Shown one piece after another: positions 59,764 to 64,000 of a DNA stretch of 64,000 bases. Every line of letters starts with the position of its first letter. Position 1 is the first letter of the stretch. A program made the position numbers and the translations under genes. This stretch comes from Acidovorax sp. Leaf78 (GTDB taxonomy: Bacteria > Pseudomonadota > Gammaproteobacteria > Burkholderiales > Burkholderiaceae_C): the NCBI RefSeq assembly GCF_001422735.1, contig NZ_LMLZ01000001.1, forward strand, positions 493,233 through 557,232. The letters run 5' to 3'. The notes below the pieces were generated by a model, which saw nothing but the letters and a program-made list of their open reading frames with translations, searched no databases and was not told where the DNA came from.

Positions 59764-59825
59764 CAGGAGTAGCCTCGTGCGAGGTCCTGCCGGTCTGGCA
59801 GGGGAGCGCGCGGACGAAGTCCGGC
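59764..59825 (+). other. Hairpin-rich leader of the diguanylate cyclase gene
   Basis: Three local stems occur within 62 bases just upstream of the start codon. CCTC(GTGC)GAGG at 59773-59784 can be extended by CAGGA/TCCTG. CCTGCC(GGTCT)GGCAGG at 59786-59802 competes for the same TCCTG. GGAC(GAA)GTCC lies at 59812-59822. The ribosome site GAGAGGGA follows at 59829-59836. The mutually exclusive stems suggest a switchable leader, but I see no match to the GEMM cyclic-di-GMP riboswitch. Confidence 0.4.
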
Positions 59826-59846
59826 ATGTGAGAGGGAAGCAAAAAG

Positions 59847-61346
59847 ATGAAGCGTGATGTGCGCCTGGCGGCGCTGTTGTTGATCGCCGTGTACCTGTCG
59901 GTCGCCTCCACCACGGCGTGGCAGATCTGGTCCGCGCGGGATCACTCGCTGGCAGAAACCGACACCCAGAACCTGAACCTGGCCCAGACGCTCAACACCT
60001 ACACCGAAGGCGTCATCACCCAGAGCGCCATGCTGCTGCTGGACTTCAGCGAGCGGCTGGAGGCCGAGGGCGCCGGGCCGGACCACCTGCAGCGCCTGCA
60101 GCGGCTGATCGACCGGCAGGAGCCCCTGCTCAACCAGCTCAACAGCCTGGTCATCTATGACGACTCTGGCCGCTGGCTGATGACGTCCACCGGCAAGGTG
60201 CCCGCGCAGGTCAGCGGCCTGGACAGGGCATTCTTTGCGCACCACCGTGGCAACCCGTCGCCCGAGCCCTTCATCGGCCCGCCCATCCAGAGCCGCTCCA
60301 CCGGGGACTGGGTCATCACCGTGAGCCGCCGGTTCGACGGCCCAAACGGGCGCTTTGCGGGCGTGGTGGTGATCAGCCTGGGCATCAAGAGTTTTCTGGA
60401 GCAGTTCGGCAAGGTCGATGTCGGCACGGAGGGCGCCATCGGCCTCACCACCACCGGCGGCCAGATGCTGGTGCGCTACCCCTACCGTGAGCAGGACATG
60501 GGCCGTGACTTCTCCAAGTCTGCCAACTTCCAGCGCTTCTATTCGGGTGCAACCGCCGGCACTGCGTCGTTCAAATCCGGCATCGACGGCATACACCGGC
60601 TGTACGCTTATCGCAAGAGCGACCGCTATCCCCTGACCACCACGGTGGCCGTGGGCAAGGACGAAGCCCTGGAGGGCTGGTGGCGCCAGGCGCTGCTGAC
60701 GGCGGGCGTGGTGGGTGCGTTGCTGGTGGGCATCACGGTCATCGGGTGGCACCTGCTGATCGACATCCGCCGCCGCACCCGCGCCGAGGCATCGCTGGTC
60801 GCCGCCCGGGAAGACCTGCTGCAGGTGAACCAGAAGCTCGAAGCCCTGGCCGCGCAAGACCAGTTGACGGGCCTGGCCAACCGCCGGTGTTTCGACGACA
60901 CCCTGCACACCGAATGCCGGCGCGCCAGCCGCGAAGGCAAGCCGCTGTCGCTGCTGCTCATCGACGTGGACCACTTCAAGGGATTCAACGACACCTACGG
61001 CCATGTGGAGGGTGATGCCTGCCTGCAGGCCGTGGCCCGGTGCCTGGTGCAGCATGCCCAGCGCCCGGGGGACCTGGTGGCGCGTTATGGGGGCGAGGAG
61101 CTGGCGATCATCCTGCCCAACACCGACCTGGACGGGGCGCTGGTGGTGGCCGAGGTGGTGCGCAGGCAGGTCGAGGCGCTGGCGGTGCCACATACCGGCA
61201 GCGCGTTCGGCTGCGTCACGGTGAGTGTCGGGGCCGCGACGATGGCGGGGCCCTATGCGGAGGGCTGCGAGCGTCAACTCATCGAAACGGCAGACGGCGG
61301 CCTGTACCGTGCCAAGACGGCGGGGCGCAACCGGGCTGCGGTTTGA
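59847..61346 (+). CDS. Membrane diguanylate cyclase with dCache-type sensor
   Basis: A 499-residue protein. TM1 is at about residues 7-27 and TM2 at about 275-297, enclosing a dCache-like periplasmic sensor with [18 protein letters not shown] and [19 protein letters not shown] short coiled coil leads to a GGDEF domain with [27 protein letters not shown] and the signature GGEEL, in which the last position is Leu rather than Phe; the catalytic Gly-Gly-Glu-Glu is intact. A canonical RPGD I-site lies five residues before it. GAGAGGGA precedes the ATG at 59847. A hairpin-rich leader lies upstream, so expression may be controlled after transcription starts. Confidence 0.87.
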   Translation: MKRDVRLAALLLIAVYLSVASTTAWQIWSARDHSLAETDTQNLNLAQTLNTYTEGVITQSAMLLLDFSERLEAEGAGPDHLQRLQRLIDRQEPLLNQLNSLVIYDDSGRWLMTSTGKVPAQVSGLDRAFFAHHRGNPSPEPFIGPPIQSRSTGDWVITVSRRFDGPNGRFAGVVVISLGIKSFLEQFGKVDVGTEGAIGLTTTGGQMLVRYPYREQDMGRDFSKSANFQRFYSGATAGTASFKSGIDGIHRLYAYRKSDRYPLTTTVAVGKDEALEGWWRQALLTAGVVGALLVGITVIGWHLLIDIRRRTRAEASLVAAREDLLQVNQKLEALAAQDQLTGLANRRCFDDTLHTECRRASREGKPLSLLLIDVDHFKGFNDTYGHVEGDACLQAVARCLVQHAQRPGDLVARYGGEELAIILPNTDLDGALVVAEVVRRQVEALAVPHTGSAFGCVTVSVGAATMAGPYAEGCERQLIETADGGLYRAKTAGRNRAAV

Positions 61347-61553
61347 CCTGCCCGTAGCGGCCACGGGCGGAGCAGGTGTCCTTGGGCGACACCCGCAGGT
61401 CACAACGATGGTGCAGTTCAAAAGCGAAAAGCGAAAGGCGAAAGGCAATCGGCTGGTTCGGTAATGCCGAATACCCAGTTCGGTTCAAGCTGGTGTGTCT
61501 TGCCGCCTGCCGTCCCCATACTCGGCACTTGCCGTTTTGAAAGGACGCATTCG

Positions 61554-61961
61554 ATGTTTTACGCAATCAGCTGGTTTCTGTCGTTCATGCTGCTGGCCCT
61601 GTGGTCTGTGGTCTGCTGGGGCGTGCATGCGGTGACGCTGTGGGCCGTGTCCAGCGCTGGGGTGCTGTCGGCGGGGACGTCGGCGATGAACGCCGTCTTG
61701 CTGCCCGAGTGGATCCGGGCGTGGATGCCGCCGCAGCTGGCACGGGAGCTGGAGTCCGTGATCGCCTCGGCGGGCCCGGTGGTCCAGGGCGCCCTGGAAG
61801 CCGTTCCAGCGCTGTCCGGCACGGTGTCGGTTTTGGCATGGGCCCTGTGGGGCCTGGGGGCCGCCGTATTGTTGGCGCTGGCCATCGGTGCCCACGTGTT
61901 GATCGCGCTGTGGAAGCGCGGCAGCGCCGGGCCGCGCGCAACCGCTGTGCCCGTTCGCTGA
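61554..61961 (+). CDS. Small membrane protein of unknown function
   Basis: A 135-residue protein with two or three hydrophobic segments (MFYAISWFLSFMLLALWSVVCWGVHAVTLWAVSSAGV at the N-terminus and VSVLAWALWGLGAAVLLALAIGAHVLIAL near the C-terminus) and an amphipathic middle with charged residues. I do not recognise a family. AAAGGA lies 11-16 bases before the ATG at 61554. The gene stands alone: the preceding 207 bases hold no gene, only an A/G-rich degenerate heptamer run near 61420-61450, and a strong terminator follows. Confidence 0.65.
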   Translation: MFYAISWFLSFMLLALWSVVCWGVHAVTLWAVSSAGVLSAGTSAMNAVLLPEWIRAWMPPQLARELESVIASAGPVVQGALEAVPALSGTVSVLAWALWGLGAAVLLALAIGAHVLIALWKRGSAGPRATAVPVR

Positions 61962-61976
61962 CGGATGCTTGAAGAT

Positions 61977-62023
61977 GGCCGCTGCGCCTGGCCTGCATTG
62001 CAGGACGGCGCAGCGGCCTTTTT
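61977..62023 (+). terminator. Rho-independent terminator after the small membrane protein gene
   Basis: A 12-base stem GGCCGCTGCGCC / GGCGCAGCGGCC (61977-61988 and 62007-62018) with an inner CCTGCA/TGCAGG helix is followed by TTTTT at 62019-62023. It lies between convergent genes. On the minus strand there is no T-tract, so it serves mainly the rightward gene. Confidence 0.9.
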
Positions 62024-62033
62024 GCGTCTGGTA

Positions 62034-62816
62034 CTACTGCAGCGCGGTGTGCAGATCGCACTCGGTGTTGCGCACCCCCAGCGGCAGCACGCACAGGGCC
62101 ACGCCATCGAGCGTGAGCACCAGGCCCAGCTGGCCGCCCACCTGCACCACCCCGCAGGACGTGGTTGGCATGCTGGTGGTGGCTGGACGGGTGATGGCCG
62201 AAGACGCGCTGATGGGGGGCTGGCGCAGCATGGCCCACAGGGTTTGCGGGTCGCGCCATTGCAGGGACTGCAGGTACGCCCGCAGGACGGCAGGGTCGTG
62301 GCCCTCGCTGTCGCCCTGCACCGGGGTGTGCTCGCCACGACCTGCTGCCTGCCGCAGCTTGTGCAGTGCCCGGCGGATGTGCTGCCGGCTGGCAGCTTCG
62401 GTGCGACCGCTCGCCGATGCGATCTCGGCATGGCTGACCTCGAACACTTCGTACAGCAGCACGGCAGCGCCCTCGGCGGGGCTCAGGCACGCCGCCAGCT
62501 GGCGCAAGGCGTGGGCCACCTCTTCGGCCAGCGCCGCATCGCTCTCGGCCGACGGCGCCGCGGCGTGCGCCTGTGGCGTGGCCAGCCACTGCTGCATCCA
62601 ATCGCGTCTGCGCAGCCGGTCGATGGCCAGGTGGCGCACCACGGTCAGCAGCCAGGCCTGGGCGGTATTGAGCGCGCGCGTGTCGGCCTCCAGCGCGCGG
62701 ATGTAGGCGTCCTGCACCGCATCCTCCGCCTCTGCCGGGCCCAGCAGCCGCGTGGCGGCCCGCACCAGGCGGCTGCGGTCGGTGTCGATCAGGGCCATCC
62801 GGTATTCGTCGTGCAT
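62034..62816 (-). CDS. ECF sigma factor with a C-terminal extension (ECF41-like)
   Basis: A 260-residue sigma-70 family protein. Region 2 is at about residues 15-75 (LLGPAEAEDAVQDAYIRALE, AWLLTVVRHLAIDRLRRRD) and region 4 at about 100-155 (LAACLSPAEGAAVLLYEVFEVSHAEIASASGRTEAASRQHIRRALHKL). About 90 residues follow region 4, starting like the SnoaL-type extension of ECF41 factors (LRAYLQSLQWRDPQTLWAML), where the extension replaces a separate anti-sigma. The ATG at 62816 is preferred over an upstream GTG. No anti-sigma gene is nearby. It is divergent from a ClpP-like gene that carries an ECF41-like promoter. Confidence 0.83.
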   Translation of the reverse strand: MHDEYRMALIDTDRSRLVRAATRLLGPAEAEDAVQDAYIRALEADTRALNTAQAWLLTVVRHLAIDRLRRRDWMQQWLATPQAHAAAPSAESDAALAEEVAHALRQLAACLSPAEGAAVLLYEVFEVSHAEIASASGRTEAASRQHIRRALHKLRQAAGRGEHTPVQGDSEGHDPAVLRAYLQSLQWRDPQTLWAMLRQPPISASSAITRPATTSMPTTSCGVVQVGGQLGLVLTLDGVALCVLPLGVRNTECDLHTALQ

Positions 62817-62852
62817 CGGCAAATCTTGCCACAGGCCTGCTGGGCGCGCGGA

Positions 62853-62879
62853 TGTCACGAAACCGGCGCGCCGTTCGTC
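62853..62879 (+). promoter_or_regulatory. ECF41-like promoter upstream of the ClpP-like gene
   Basis: TGTCACG (62853-62859), a 16-base spacer, CGTC (62876-62879). As I recall, the promoters described for ECF41 factors are TGTCACA and CGTC at this spacing. The GTG start of the protease lies 28 bases after CGTC. Confidence 0.6.
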
Positions 62880-62906
62880 AAGGCAGTTCCACTACGAGGA
62901 TTCACC

Positions 62907-63503
62907 GTGAACAGCCCAGACACCCCCGCACCGTCCAGCGCCACCGAGCCGCGCACCTCCTACCTGGAGGAGAAAGCCTTCAAGGCCCGCACCCTGCTGA
63001 TCTTCGGCACCGTGACCGATGTGATCGCGGCCGATGTGACGCGCCGCCTGATCGCGCTGGACGCCGAGAGCGCCGACCCCATCGACGTGCTGGTCAGCTC
63101 GCCAGGCGGGCACCTGGAGTCTGGCGATGCCATCCACGACATCGTGCGCTTCATCGGTGCCCCGGTGAACATGATCGGCACCGGCTGGGTGGGCAGTGCC
63201 GCCACGCACCTGTACCTGTCCGTGCCCCGCGAGCGGCGCTACTGCCTGCCCAACACGCGCTTCCTGATCCACCAGCCCAGTGGCGGTGCGGGCGGGCCGG
63301 CCAGCGACATCGCCATCCAGGCCCGCGAGATCGTCAAGGCCCGGGAGCGCATCGCACGCACCATCGCGCGCGAAACCGGCAAGCCGCTGGCCGTGGTGCT
63401 GGAAGACATCGAGCGCGACCGCTGGTTGTCGGCCGAGGAGGCGGTCGAGTACGGACTGGTTTCGAGGGTCATCGAGCGCAAGATTGAACTCAGGGCCACT
63501 TAA
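62907..63503 (+). CDS. ClpP-like ATP-dependent protease proteolytic subunit (paralogue)
   Basis: A 198-residue ClpP/Ser-protease fold protein. The triad is in the positions usual for ClpP: Ser97 in GWVGSAATHLYL, His122 in FLIHQPSGG and Asp171 in ERDRWLSAEEAVEYGL. Beyond these the sequence is divergent, for example GSAAT in place of GQAASM, so it is not the housekeeping ClpP. The start is GTG at 62907, with GAGGA seven to eleven bases upstream; no ATG is available. No clpX lies beside it. Divergence from a C-terminally extended ECF sigma factor, with a matching promoter, suggests it is a stress-induced protease subunit working with an unlinked Clp ATPase. Confidence 0.87.
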   Translation: MNSPDTPAPSSATEPRTSYLEEKAFKARTLLIFGTVTDVIAADVTRRLIALDAESADPIDVLVSSPGGHLESGDAIHDIVRFIGAPVNMIGTGWVGSAATHLYLSVPRERRYCLPNTRFLIHQPSGGAGGPASDIAIQAREIVKARERIARTIARETGKPLAVVLEDIERDRWLSAEEAVEYGLVSRVIERKIELRAT

Positions 63504-63931
63504 AGTTGCGCGTGTTGGTCAAAAAAGGTGGCGCGCTACACGGGCTCTAAGGTCGTCAGCACCACTATTGCATCGCGGTGTTGGGGGGCTATTGTTGAGA
63601 CCCTTCGCTTTCAATGCTGAGTTAGCAGCGGAGCATCATTCATATTCCTTTTGGTCAATTCCGCTTTCAGTATTGGTTAGCGTCCAGCGGCAACGCACAA
63701 CACCGTGCCTCGCGCCCGCGACGGTTGGCTCGACATTACCGCGATGATTGGCGATTCGATAAATAACAAAATTTCATATTCTGTTCGATAAAGGCATATC
63801 CGATTTAAAGGCTGTGCGAGCACGAGCTCCCATGATAATTTAATGCACAGTGCGTGGATTTGGCGGGCAGATCCACGCCCCCAGGCTCAGCACGAGCCAA
63901 TGGCGGTATTAAAATTCGTGAGGAATTCAAG
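63504..63931. other. AT-rich intergenic region at the right edge
   Basis: No credible gene is visible in these 428 bases. The base composition becomes clearly AT-richer from about 63600. A short direct repeat TTCGATAAA occurs at 63754-63762 and 63785-63793. A perfect 8-base inverted repeat GCGTGGAT/ATCCACGC with an 11-base loop lies at 63852-63878. The change could mark a gene-control region of a following operon or the edge of a transferred element. Confidence 0.55.
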
Positions 63932-64000
63932 TTGGTAGTTCAGAAAAAGACTGTTGAGCAGGTCGCGCAGAAAGCAAGTATCTGTCTAAAAAATAGAGAG
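63932..64000 (+). CDS. Possible start of a gene running off the window
   Basis: From TTG at 63932 the frame stays open for 23 codons to the window end (L/M-VVQKKTVEQVAQKASICLK...). GAGGA lies seven bases before it, and an AT-rich promoter-like stretch precedes it. The residues look like an amphipathic helix with several Lys and Gln. Too short to assign a family; the codon use is less GC-biased than in neighbouring genes. Confidence 0.35.
   Translation, partial: MVVQKKTVEQVAQKASICLKNRE

Noticed and set aside
59761-59846. GEMM-type cyclic di-GMP riboswitch in the leader of the diguanylate cyclase gene
   Set aside because: The conserved GEMM segments and tetraloop/receptor pattern are not visible. 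Only a generic structured leader is claimed.
61420-61450. A/G-rich degenerate heptamer run (AAAGCGA-like)
   Set aside because: Only a few imperfect units; could be simple low-complexity sequence and has no clear role.

Overview
The window is high-G+C DNA with tightly packed genes. It reads as a chromosomal segment of a betaproteobacterium, most likely family Comamonadaceae (Acidovorax-like). The reasons are the gene families (two orphan Bug-type tricarboxylate receptors, a DUF3034 protein, IclR-controlled catabolic operons, an AlgZ/AlgR-type pair beside argH), the codon bias, and a dispersed AT-rich repeat of a kind I associate with that family. I see no rRNA, tRNA, CRISPR array, transposase or prophage.

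Layout. 0-3.3 kb: a D-amino-acid dehydrogenase start, then an operon of two glutamate/aspartate-type binding proteins around an aspartate/glutamate racemase. 3.2-8 kb: a four-PAS diguanylate cyclase, a secreted dienelactone hydrolase and a ZIP metal transporter. 8-12.6 kb: LytTR response regulator and its LytS-type kinase, divergent from argH, then an orphan Bug protein. 12.7-20 kb: CHASE-GGDEF protein, catalase HPII, a rhomboid protease, and two unassigned membrane or secreted proteins. 20-29.4 kb: giant alpha-2-macroglobulin, a SRPBCC protein and PBP1C. 29.7-33.5 kb: a dCache-PAS-GGDEF protein and an FMN hydroxy-acid oxidase. 33.5-37.7 kb: FecI/FecR/FecA-type iron-uptake signalling under a Fur box. 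37.8-43.9 kb: an IclR regulator divergent from an acyl-CoA ligase, a citrate-synthase-fold lyase, an unknown internally duplicated protein, an SDR and a Bug receptor. 44-45 kb: EamA transporter.

45-49.4 kb: an ECF sigma/anti-sigma pair whose predicted promoters (TGAATCC-N16-CGTA) occur three times. They lie before the sigma gene, before a DUF3034 - periplasmic truncated haemoglobin - cupredoxin operon, and on the other strand before a cytochrome c. This forms a self-contained predicted periplasmic redox/haem regulon and is the best candidate here for a little-described system. 49.6-57.7 kb: a dihaem cytochrome c and a seven-gene operon with a Pot-type ABC transporter and a three-subunit FAD/2Fe-2S amine or imino-acid oxidase, divergent from an IclR regulator with a GNAT acetyltransferase after it. 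59.7-61.3 kb: a fourth diguanylate cyclase behind a hairpin-rich leader. 62-63.5 kb: an ECF sigma factor with a C-terminal extension, divergent from a ClpP-like protease that has an ECF41-like promoter. The last 0.5 kb is AT-richer and ends in what may be the start of another gene.

A dispersed repeat of about 55 bp (GCTAT-N7-ATAGCT followed by GGCGC and AGCG blocks) occurs at least six times. In three places it lies in coding DNA. One copy encodes a signal peptide, one encodes a linker in PBP1C, and one supplies the start region of the ZIP transporter.
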